In this document: positions 9,901-21,900 of the stretch, piece after piece
Layout: every line of letters starts with the position of its first letter
Numbering within the stretch: position 1 is the stretch's first letter
Position numbers and translations under genes: made by a program
Assembly (NCBI GenBank): GCA_028571685.1
Contig: CM053140.1
Span: 29,679,501-29,743,500, forward strand
Origin: Heterohyrax brucei
Taxonomy: Eukaryota; Chordata; Mammalia; Hyracoidea; Procaviidae
Length of the DNA: 64,000 bases
Direction: 5' to 3'
The notes under the pieces: model-generated
Told to the model about the DNA's origin: nothing
Seen by the model: only the letters and a program-made list of their open reading frames with translations
Database searches by the model: none

Positions 9901-12900
9901 AAGTGAGCGAGTCAGCACCATTGGCTGTGGGCCCAAACGGTGTCCGCACCGCAAAGAAAAGCTCAGATGAAAAGCCCAGTGTTATGGAGGGGACATCTCT
10001 AGTTCAGTGCAATCAGAGTCACCTGCTCAGGGACAGCCCCATGGCTTTCACAGCCTTACACAGGCAACCTCCACTTCCCGGCCGCTCTGCCTGTCTGCAC
10101 ACGACCTCTGTGAGAGCCTGTGATGGGCGCAGCCTGTGCTAGAATGTGCTGGGCTAGACTGGAATGTTCCCAACTGGATCCCTGACCACATGGAGCGTGT
10201 ACCCCACTCCATGGCACACAGGCCACCGTCCAGACTCTCAGCTAGAGGACAGCCAGGCTCCCCGGGCCGTGGAATCACTGCAGACTGTACCCACCTGTTT
10301 TTTTGTCCTTTGCCCTGTAAACCACTCCGTACGCGCCCTCCTCAATCCTGTTTAGGCACTGGAACTCCTCCACACTCCGACAGCCCTAGGGTGAGAGGGG
10401 ACGTGAGGGCTGGCTAGGACCATGAGGCGGGGACAGGGTCACCTCTTTCCTCAGGTCTACCGGCGTGCCCCTCTGCCTGCTCACTGTGACTATGCAGAGC
10501 AGCATAGCAAACTCCCGGGTATGTCTTCGGGCACACTGGAAGAAGCTGAGAGGGGAACCAGCAGTGACTGTCTCTTTCTCTATACCCTTCTGTGAGCAAA
10601 GGTCGCTTTATCATAGAGACAAGGAGACAAAGCTCCTCCAGGCTAGCACCTCAGTGTACCGCCCTGGGCCACCTCGTGACTCCGCCAACACCCACCCTGA
10701 AGCACGCCCCATGAACCCCACCCTACGGGCACCGTCAGCCAGTGCAGGTCTGGCTGAGTCAGGCAACTGTAACACTCCGAAGGGCAGGTATGCTGACACT
10801 GGGGCTGCCTGGTGTTCTGTGTGCCAAAGAACCATCCAAACTGTGCCAGGCTGCCACCTCTTAGGGCTACTGCTGAGACCCCAGGGCCCTTCCATGCTCA
10901 GCCTGGCTAAGGACAGCAATATAGCCCAGTGACCCTGCCTGATAGGCCATGAAGGTAAAAACATGATGTCCAATTGTTAAGCCTGCCCCACAATGTCCAG
11001 GTGCCTGCTCCAGAGGGTCCAGCACAGAAGAGTGACACACACCTGCCCAGCACACGGGGTGACACATGCTTGTGTGCCCCTTCCAGCACACAGACATGAC
11101 TCATGCCGGCGCCCCCCGCCAGCACACAGGTGTGACTCCTGTCGGCCCCACAGTGCACCCTCCACAGCACCCTCCTTGGCACACACAGTGACCACGCCAC
11201 TTGCTCAGCGTGGCTGGAGCTGGCTGACCTGCAGGGCGGGAAGGTACTTGGGTAGCTCCTGCTTGAGCTCAACTGGCGACAGTGCAGGGGAGTCAGGTAC
11301 GCAGTCTCCTTCAGTGAGGGCGCTGCTCTGAGGGGTCCCCTCACCCCCTTCTGCCTCCCCTTCCTCACTCTCCTCGGAATCTCGATCAAATCGCGACTCT
11401 GGAACTTCAAAGGACACTCAATTACAGAACCAGACATAAGGACATGCCAAGACCCTCACCCCACTCTGGAGAAGACCCTGAACATGGAGAAAACCTAGGG
11501 TGCTACTGAGGCCCCCCAACAAAGCCTGCATCCCCGCACTTAGGGACACACAGGAAGACAGGGACAGTCTGCAGCCTGGGCACTCACCCACGAGAACGTG
11601 GTTTTCGTTCTCTCGCTCGTCATCGTCACTCATCTCCTCTTCACTCACTTCTTCTGCAAGAGAAAGCAGGTGTCCGCCAGGGTGACTGGAGCCAGCATCG
11701 CACCGTGGCTAGTGCCAGACCCCTCGACAGGCAGAATGAGGGTCAGCTTAGCTGATGGAAAGCAAGAAGCATCACAACAACGGAGTTGGGATCTTGTGCC
11801 ATCCCAGGTAGTGAGGCACCCTCAATTTCAAAATGTTTTAAATGACCTGACATTGCTTTTCTGTGTTGTACACACGCTCTCGAGAAACACACAGTGCTCT
11901 CATAATTCAAGTCCGTGCCCGTGTTCTCCTCACCAGCCGACTGCTCAGAAGCATCCTCGGAATTGCTCCCCGTCTCCTCCTCCTCCTCCTCCTCCTCCTC
12001 CTCCTCCTCTTCTTCCTCCTCCGTCTCCTCACTGCTGCTCCCCTCCTCCTCCTCTTCCTCCTCCTCCTCCTCTGAACCGGACGCTGACTCCGCTTGAGGA
12101 AGGACACAAAGCCTCGAGGTGAGCACAGTGGCCTGGCCCTCACACAGGGAGGCGAGGCCGGGGCCGGCTGGGTGGCTACCTGAGGACGACTCTGCTGAGC
12201 TGGTCTTCCTCTCGCTGTCACTGACGTCTTGCAAGTCAGACAGGGGGTCTCTTTCCTCCATTTTCTCTTCCTTTACTGTGAAACGAAGAACTCAGTAAGA
12301 GTTTGGGGAAACATTTTTCAATAAGCAAGACAAGAGCAAAACCAAAAACCACCTAAACCTCACCCACTGCCATCCAGGGGACACTGGCTCATAGTGACCC
12401 CACGCAGGGTCCAAGGCCGTGCATCTTCCCGGAAGCAGACCGCCCCGTCTCTCTCCTGTGCAGTGTCTGAGCCTCCACCCTTCAGGTCAGCAGCTGAACA
12501 CTTGAACGACGGCACCATCAGGGCTCCCTAGCAAGGTAACAGCTCCCTAACAGCACCCCAAAATGAGACAGTGCCTTTCACATACTGATTAGCTTCAAGG
12601 TGTATGACTAACAGCCCGTCCCCATGGATGAACTGAAAGGGCCACTTCTGAAAGCCCCAGGCATCAACTTGCAGCCCCAAATTACATCAACAGGTGTGTT
12701 ACATGCAAACACTAAGAGCCTGTCACAACACGGAAGCGATCTAATGAGCATCACATCTTATTGTGACAAAGATGGCAGGGATGCAGCTGGCATCCTGGGA
12801 CACCTGATGTCAACACAGGCAGCAGCAGTCTCTGCACAGAGACCCTTGCACATGGGCCTAAAGCAGGCCATCTCACCTGGCTTCCGGCTGTCGCCCTGCT

Positions 12901-15900
12901 CAAACCTATCCCGCGGTGGCCGGAGTGGGCTGCGGCTCCAGTGGCTGGCTTTCACCTTCTCCCCGTACTCCTCCCGCATGGCCCGGTGATGTGCGGACAC
13001 TGGGGAACCACAGAGCCCAACGAGGGACTTGAGCAGCAATCCCTTTCCTCTTCTCATCACCCTCACCTTCCGATCACAGAAACGCCTGCGGTGTGCACTT
13101 GGTGGCAAGAGCACCGGAGGAGGGGCCAGGAAGTCCAGACGCCATGAGTGGTCCTGAGGCTCTAACGGGACCCCAGACTGACTTCCACTGGACACACGGG
13201 GCGTGGGGAGCCAGCCACGGCTGGTAAGAACACACGAGCACTGCCCGAGGCTGTGGACTGTGATGGGACCCACAGCCTCTGTGGCCTCGGGCAGGTCCCT
13301 ACCCCATCGTCAACGTCACCACCTCGTCAGTCCTGTCCTATGTATGTAACCTGTGCCCAGGGTCCTCTCGGCACATAGCCCAGGTTTCAGTGTTAGTTCT
13401 CACTGCTGCCAACCCCTGGAGGGCACCCCATTTCCTGGTCCCCGCAGTGCACCCCTAACCCACCTTCCCTGTGTGCCTCGTGTTCCTTGCGCCGCTCCTC
13501 AGCTCGCCGCTCCCGCTCCTTCTGCTCCCGCAGCTTCCGCTCCCGCTCCCGCTCCAGTTGCTCCAGACGGTCCCTGCAGCACAAGCACCAGAAAGATGAC
13601 TTTTGTCCTCAGCACTCTGAGTCCCATTTATAAAATGCCACAAGAGGTTTCTGAGTGCAGAACACACAGAACCACTGTTCCCATGAGCCCCTACGTCATC
13701 TCCCAAGAAACAGGACACCCACTGCTTCCACAACACTGCCATCTGGGAAAGACGGGAGGGGAATCATGAGACTCACCCTCCAGCCGTGTCTCACCCCTCC
13801 CCACCCCTGGGTTTTCGGGGTAGATGGCCAGGCCACTTCCAGTCCAGCCTGTCTGGCGTCAGAGAGGAGCATTAACATAATACATGTGAAAAGCAGTGGG
13901 GAAGCCACCTTGGGGAGGGCAGGTGACACCTGACATCCAGAAAATGTCAGTAACTGACACACACACATGGCTGAACAGCGCCCATCCCTCAGTTCAGTGT
14001 TCACGTTCCCACAGAGAAGAGAGGGACGGCTCAGTGGAAGAATGCTGACTGCCACGTGGGATTCCTGGATGGTGACTTGATGCACAGCTACCACCCGTCT
14101 GTCATTGGAAGACTGTAGGTTGCTGACACAGAACAGATTTCAGGGGACCTGGCACACTGAGATGGACTAGGAAAAAGGTCTGGCGATCTCCTTCTGATAA
14201 TCAGCCCATAGGGTCGCAACAGTCTGATATCCAGTTCAACATGGGGGCCAGCCCATGCCACAGAGAACCTGGCAGTGTTTCCTTGTGTCTATGGCATGAG
14301 TTGGGAGCCAACGTGATGGCATCTAACAATAACAATGTACAGAGTGAAGTCCACGTACAACCTAAAGAGCTGCCTTAGACATCTGGCACTGCTCTAACCG
14401 AAATGCAAGGACTGGATGGCTTTAACAAAGAGAAGCTTATTCTTACACAGTCTAGTAGGCTACAAGTCTGAATTCAAGGCATCCACTCCAGGGGAAGGCT
14501 TTCTCTGTCGGCTCTGGAAGACGGTCCTTGTGTTGCATCAGTCTCTGGTCAGGGAGCATCTTGGTGCAGGAATCGCAGGTCTGAAGGATGTGCTCTACTT
14601 CCCGTGCTGCTTTCCTGATGGTGTGAGGTCCCCATTCTCTATTCACTTTCCTTTCCTTTTATCTCTTGTAGGATAAAAGGATACAAAGTGGTGCAAGCTA
14701 CACTCCAGGGAAACTCTCTTGCTAGGGTTGTTGCAGTCCCACCTTAATCCTCTTTTAACGTAATCCTATCTTTAACCACAGGCAGAGAGAAGGATTTACA
14801 GCCTAGGAAAATCACAAAATGGAGAGCAGTCACACAATACTAGTAATCAAAGCCCATCCAAATTGCTACATATGTTTTTTGGGGGACACAGTTCAATCCA
14901 TGACAACACTTAATACATTTAAAGAAGGTGCAAAGTGGGCAAACTCCACCTCCACTGCTAACTGCATGGTAAGGATCAACATGAATCCACTTCCCACCAC
15001 AAATGGATCCAGTCCTCACCTTCCCAATTCTCCACTCTCCTCGCCAGTCACTCCAAGTGGCACTTTTCCCCTTCCCCAGTCATCCAGGGCTACATCAGCA
15101 GGTACCAAGTGCAAGTTCAGAGTCCACATGATTCCACTTCAACTAGATCTTCTCCCTCTCACCCCCAGCTGCCCAGGGATAGGTCAAAGCACACAAGTTA
15201 AAAGGACACAGTCCTTTAGACTGTCAAATAAGTAAACAGCAGCCCCTGCTGGTTCTCACTGTTCCTGTGGGCCTGCTAAGTCCCTGGCATAACTCAAAGA
15301 ACTCATGGAGAGTATCTGCACCTACAGTTAACAATTTAATTATAACCAGAGAAAACACAAATGAAGACACACACAGGATGAGGTCCAGGAGGGATCCCGG
15401 CAGAGAGTTTCCATGTCCCCAGTGGCACACAGACCTCCAGAGACAGACGTTCTCATCAACCAAGAGGGCCCACCTGGGCCTTCCTGTTCTGGGGTTAATG
15501 CAGTCCATGTGCTCCTGGTCAGTTATGGGGCCAGCTCCCTAGCCAGAACAGAGCCTCAAACAAACCAAAAATGCCCACTGCCTGCGAATGCCCCCATGTG
15601 ACACAGCAGAACTGCCTCATGGGGTTTCCTCGGCTGGAATCTTTACTGTCACAACTTTCCTCTTCAGAGCAGCTGGTGGGTTTGAAACACCAATCTTCTT
15701 GTTATCAGCCAGGTGCCTGACCATTATGGGACCACGGCTCCTTCACCAGTCCCTGGGGGGAGATGAAAGGAACCACTGACTGACCCAATTCGAATTCATG
15801 GCGACCCTGCAGGGTTGAACTGCGCCATAAAGTTCAGAAGGAGTGGCTGGTGGATTTGAATTGTTGACCTCTTGGTTAGCAGCTGTAACTCTTAACCACA

Positions 15901-18900
15901 TTATCAGTGTTCCCTAGCCAGTGCCTCTGGGTTTGTCAATTACATAGGGGAAATTCTATGAACTCTATAGAGTGCCTTTCCTCAAGCTCTTGCTTCTGAG
16001 TTTTCTGTATTATTTCTTCTTCAAATATTTGACAGGATTTATCAGTGAATCTATCTGGGCCTAGGCTTTTCTTCCTGGAAAGGCTTTTTAATTGCTAATT
16101 CAATTTCTTGCTACAGGACTACTTATACTTTCCACTTCTGGAGACAGTTCTGGTAAATTGTGTCAGTCCAGAAATTCATCTCAGTTGTTCAATTTGTTAG
16201 TGTCAAGTTGGTCACAGTTATTTCCTTACAGCCCTTTTAGTTTCCCTAGGGCTGTGCTATTGTCTCTCATTTGCTGTTTTGGGAATTTGTGTCTTTTTTC
16301 TCTTGCACTTTTTGTTTGTTGATTTTGTTACCCTTTCAAAGACCCAGCTCTCACCTGTACTGATTTTCTCTACTGTTTTGTTTTCTACTCTCATCTTTAT
16401 TATTTCCTTTTTGTGCTTTCTGCAGGTGTAGCTTGCTTTCCATTTTCTAAATTCATATGGTAGAATCTTCAGTTATTGAGAACTTTCTTTCTTTTCTAAT
16501 GGGTGTTTAAAGCCACACAGCACTCTAAGTACTCCTTAGCTGCATCTCACAAGCTTTGCATGTGTTTTTATTTTCATTCAAAGTATTTTCTATTCTTTCC
16601 TAAGATTTCTTCAAGTTATAGGTTACTTACAAATATGTTCTTTAGTTTCTAAATATTTGAGGATTTTTCCAGATTTCCTTCTGTCGCTGACTTTTTTTTT
16701 TTTAATTTTTTATTTTTTGTAGCTGACTTCTAAAACAATTTGTTTGTGGTAGGATAACACACTTACAAGATTTCAATCCTTTTAGCTTGAGACTTGTTTT
16801 TGTGGTCTGCCCTGGAGAATGCTCCACGTGGTCTTGAAAACAAGTGTCCTACAGCTGGGGCTGGAGTGTTGCGTGGATACATCAGTTAGACTGAGCTGGC
16901 AGACATCAGTTTTCAAGTCATCTATATCCTTGCTGACTTTCTGTAGTTGTTCAACTGAGCAACACTGTGTGACTCTGAGTTGATTCCGACTTAGAATGAT
17001 TCTACAGGACAGAGCAGCACTGTCCCAAAGGGTTTCTTAGGCTAAGTCTTTACAGGAGCAGGTCACTAGGTCTCTTCTCCCACAAAGCGGCTCATGGGTT
17101 TGAAATGCCAACCTTCTGGTTAGCAGTCAAGCGCTTAACCATCGCACCAATGGTAACTGATGAATTGTCTGTTTTTCCTTTCAATTCTGTCAGTTCTGCT
17201 TCATGCATATTTTGTGCTATGTTCTGTATATCCATTTATAACTTATTCTTTGTCACTGTACTGACACTTTTATTGCAATGAAGTCCCTGCCTAGAATATC
17301 TGTCATCTTGAAGTCTACTTTGATATTAATAAAGTCACTTTAACTCTCACGGTTATTACTTGAACCATACGACTTTGCATGTTTTTGTCAGTATCTTTAT
17401 CTCTGAAGCTAAGATACATTTCTTATAGACAGCATATAGTTAGATACTGCTTTTCTCCCTGACCATCACTGCCTTTTATGATGCCATTAAAATGGCATGC
17501 AGGGGTGTCTGATCTCCTCTAACTTCATAAAGGGAGACGAGACATTATCAGCATCAACAGCCCAAGGCTGAGTGTTAGGAGGCAGAGGTATGTCAGACAC
17601 ACCCCTGCCCTCATGCCTCCATCCTCAAACCATTCAACAATTCTGATACCAGCTGCCCCTTCTGTGGCATTCTCTACATCTCTGCTTGTTCAATAATTCA
17701 CTGCAATGTCACACAGAACTCACAGGCTATACTCACGATTAGGGGGTTTAATAAAGAACCGATAGGTTACAATTCAGGATCAGGAACAACTCAGGATACA
17801 ACTCTTTGGTCAGGACAGCGTCTTCTCAGCTGTGCTTGCAGGCAGACCTCTCTGTGGCCCTTGGCCTCTCTTCTTCCCCATTGACGCAAATGTTATGCCA
17901 ATGAGTACCTGGAGACACCCCCTCTGACAGTAAGTGTCACTCTTAAGGTGCTCAGCTCTCTGCTCTGTGAGCCCGGAAGCCCACTGTGCCATCTCACCCT
18001 GGAATTCTGGTTCTACTGTTAACATTCCTCTGTTGCCGCTTCTCAACATCTTTCACTGTCTCTGCTATTACAGCTCTCCTTCTCTCTGTACCAAGTTTAG
18101 AAAGCTCTCAGCACACGAAGCCCAGGTGCAAAGGACAAGCTCTGGTCCTGTTTCTTCTTGGTGGTTGTGAGGTCCCCTCATCTGCCTCTAGGATGGCTCA
18201 TTTTAACCCTAGCAGGATAACAAAACCAATCAATCCCCTTTTAGGGTTCCACACACCTTATTTGCATGGTCCTACCTCGACAAGGGTGCCATGGACCTCA
18301 TTTATATTATTAGCTATCCAATCCCCTTGGTGGGCTACAAACACCTCATTTGCATAGCCCCTTCCAGACACTCTGCAGTGTCACCATGGTTACAAGACCA
18401 TGGTGAGAAGGGCCACATAAAGCTGTCCATGCCACAGCAGTTTCTGAGAACACTTGCACTGAATGCTTCATTAACATTGTGGGGTTTACACTTAACGTTT
18501 TGTTCTCTTTCTGTTTTTATACTTCTCTTTTCTTATTTGACTACCTTTTTCTGTTTTAAATAAGCATACTCAGCCTGATAGTTTAATTCCTAGACAGTTT
18601 TTTTTCTTTCTCTACCTTGACTCTTTTCCTTAATAGTTAGTTGAGGGAATGCAATATGCATCTTAATTTACCTGATTAAAACTAACTTAATTTCAATAAA
18701 ACACACAGAACTTTGTTCCAATCTAGCGCCATTTCCTCCTTTCTTCTTTGTGCTATGTACCTACAGTAATCATTATCTTATAAAATCTCATGTAAAAATA
18801 CACAGACCCTTTTGCATTAACCTACATATTTCCCACATGGATTCCTCTGGATTCACTTCACCAGGTGCTGTCACTCCCATTCAGCAGAAAGCCTTCCACT

Positions 18901-21900
18901 GATGAGGCCTGTTAAAGCAGGTCTACTGGCAATGAATCCCACCAGTTTGGGTTTCTCTGGGAAACATCTTTCTTGGCCCTCCAGTTTTTAACAGTTCTGC
19001 TGGAGACAGTGTTCCTGGCCCATCCCCAGCATTTTGAAGACATCATGCCACCGACTCTGGCCTCCAGTGTTTCTGACTACAGGTCAGTTGCTGACAGTAC
19101 TGGAGCTGCCCTTTAATGTGATAAGTCATTTTAATCTTGTTACAGTCATGATTTTCTGGTTTTCAACAGTCTGTTACATGTCTGAGGTGAATTTCTTTGT
19201 ATTTATCCTGACCGGAGTTTGGTGACCTTGCCAGACAAGTGTTTTTCAACAACTGTGAGACAATTTCAGCCACTGTTTTTTCAAGTATCTTTTTGCATCT
19301 CTTCCTCCCTCCTCTCCTCCTGGGCTCCAATTAAAAACATCCTGATACTCAAAATTAAGGCTGCTTTCGACTCTACTCAGCTGTTACTTTCTGTCAGCGC
19401 TTTTCACATGTGCACATTGTCCAGGCTGGCCTAGAGCAGGTGGTGGCTTGAGCTCTTCCCACTGTCAACAGCAACACGTGCAGTCTCAGGCAAAAACAAG
19501 CTTATTGGCTGCAATCCACAGGAGATTCACAAGCCTCTCTTTTCTCCTTCTCAGAAAGCATCACATTCACTAAAGATGCTGATGGCCAGGGCACTGCCTA
19601 ATGCTCCAAACTGACAGTCCCCACCAGATTCAAGAGAGAAGGTGCTGGTCCTCATATCTGTCCTGCCCTGGAAGAACTCTGTGCTGACCAGGCTGGGGAT
19701 GGAGAGTGTCATGGAGCACCTCCCCAGGCTAGAATGGCACAGATTCTCACTTCCTTATCCAAAGGTCAGCAGCATTTCAAGCCTAAATGCTTCTCAGATC
19801 ACTGTGTGCCTTTGGTCAATTTCCAAAGAACAGTTATCTTGTGATTTTTATCCAACTTTACAGTTGCTTTTTGCAGAACAAATTGGCTAATTTCACTCAC
19901 CTGTAACCAGAAGTCCTGCCAAATAAACACCTTTTTACTGTTCCTTCTCCTGCCTTCACCTTCCAGGAAGTCTATATGGAAGCCCCAAATGCCTTCATTT
20001 CTATCCTGAGAAATCCCTGAGTGGTACAAACTATCAACATACTGAGTGCTAACTGAAAGGTTTGAGATTTGGGTCCATCCAGAGGCACATTTCAAACATA
20101 AGAAGAAAGGCCTGGAGATCTATAAGGGAAAAACCAGATGCTGAAACACTATGGAGCACAGCTGGGGTTGACACGCATGGGAGCATATGGAAATAAAATC
20201 CAGTCCATGGCAACTGGTAGTCTTTCTCTATGGTAAACTACTCATTTACTAAACCATGTTCAAAAGAAAACCTGCAAACCACTGCTATTAAGTACTGTCA
20301 AGTCACTCTGGCTCACAGCGACCCCATGCACAACAGAATAAAGCACTGCCCAATCCTGCACTACCCTCAGTTGTTAACTATGTACAAGCTTATTACTGAA
20401 CCACTGCATCAATTAATCTCATTACACATCTTTGTCTTTTTCATTGACCTTTACCAAGCATGATGTTTTTCTCCAGGGACTGGTCACTCCTGGTAATAAG
20501 TCCAAGGTAAGTGAGATGAAGTCTTAATATTCCAGCTTCTGAAGAATATTCTGCCTATACTTCTAAGACAGATTTACCTGTTCTTCCAGTAGTCCATAGT
20601 AAATTTAGTAGTCTTCACCTATACCATAATTCAAATACATCAATTCTTCTTTGGCTTTCAACACTTTAAAGAGGTATTTTGCAGCAAATTGGCCCAAAGC
20701 AATGTGTCTTTTCATTTATTTGCTGTTGCATCCATGGGTACTGATTGTGGATCCAAGTAAAATGAAATTTTTGACAACTTCAGTCTTTTCTCCATTTATC
20801 ATGATGTTGCTTACCGGTTTAGTTGTGAAGATTTCTGTTTTCTTTATGTTGAGATGTGACTATACTGAATATCTGAAGACTACAGTCTTTCATCTTCATC
20901 AGTAAGTACTTCAAGTCCTCTTCATTTTCAGCAAGTAAGGTTGTGTCACCTACATATTGAAGTTATTAGTCTTCTTCCCATCCTGATGTCCTGTTCTTTT
21001 TCATAGAGTCCAGCTTCTAGGATTAACTATTCAGGCAGCCAGCCAAGTGCCATCGAGTCGGATCTGACTCATGGCGACCCTGGGGGCCAGGGTAGAACTG
21101 ACCCCCAGAGTATTCAAGGAGCACCTGGTGGATTTGAACTGCTGACACTGTGGTTAGCAGTGGTAACACTTAACCCACTACATCACCAGGGTTTCAACTA
21201 TTCAGCATACAGACTAAATACTTTTGGTTACAACCCTGACCCACACCTTTCCCAACTTTATACCACACAGTATTCCTTTGTTCTGTTCAAATGATTGCCT
21301 CTTGATCTTTGTACAGGTTCCTCATGAGCACAATTAAGTATTCTGAAATTCCCATTCATTGCAATGTTATCCATAATTTGTTATGATCTACACAGTCAAA
21401 TGCCTTTGCACAGTCAATAAAACACACATAAACATCTTTCTAGTATTCTCTGCTTTCAGCCAGAATTCATCTGACATCAGCAATGATATCCTGGATTCCC
21501 TGTCCTCTTCTGAGTCTGGCTTGAATTTCTGGCAGTTTTCTGTTGATATACTGTTGCACCCGTGCTTGAATGATTTTCAGCCAAATTTTACTTGCATGTG
21601 ATAGTAATGATACTGTTCAATAATTTATACATCCAGTTGTATTACTTTTCTTCGGAATGAGCACAAATATGGGTCTCTTCCCCTCAACTGACCAGGTGGC
21701 CGTCTTCCAAATTTCTTGGCACAGATGAGTGAGCTCTTTCAGTGTTGCATGTATTTGTTGAAACACCATGATTGGTAGGTAGTTCATCAGTACCTGGCGC
21801 CTTGTTTCCAACCAGTGTCTTCAGTGCAGCCTGGACTTCTTCCTTCAGCACCATCAGTTCTTGATCACATGCTACTCCAGAAATGTTTGAATGTCAACTA

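Larger units (their letters stand above)
15930..19430 (-). mobile_element. Old L1 LINE (L1M-like), antisense, interrupted
   Basis: AT-rich sequence typical of an old L1 read backwards: an ORF2 polymerase-flank region at 15,940-16,700 (tatctgggcctaggcttttc), endonuclease-end sequence at 17,160-17,490 (cttatagacagcatatagtt), and ORF1-like sequence at 18,790-19,430. It is broken by an AfroSINE (16,950-17,158) and by an unassigned block (17,490-18,420). Copy B keeps only the ORF1 side (57,260-57,870). Confidence 0.6.

Noticed and set aside
11907-12221. Arg-rich open frame (poly-Arg) on the minus strand
   Set aside because: Shifted frame of the poly-Glu exon of CDK11 copy A; the same shadow occurs at 54,473-54,832.
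13697-14094. 132-codon minus-strand frame in the intron after CDK11 exon 5
   Set aside because: Not conserved in frame in copy B, and it overlaps plain intron and SINE-like sequence.
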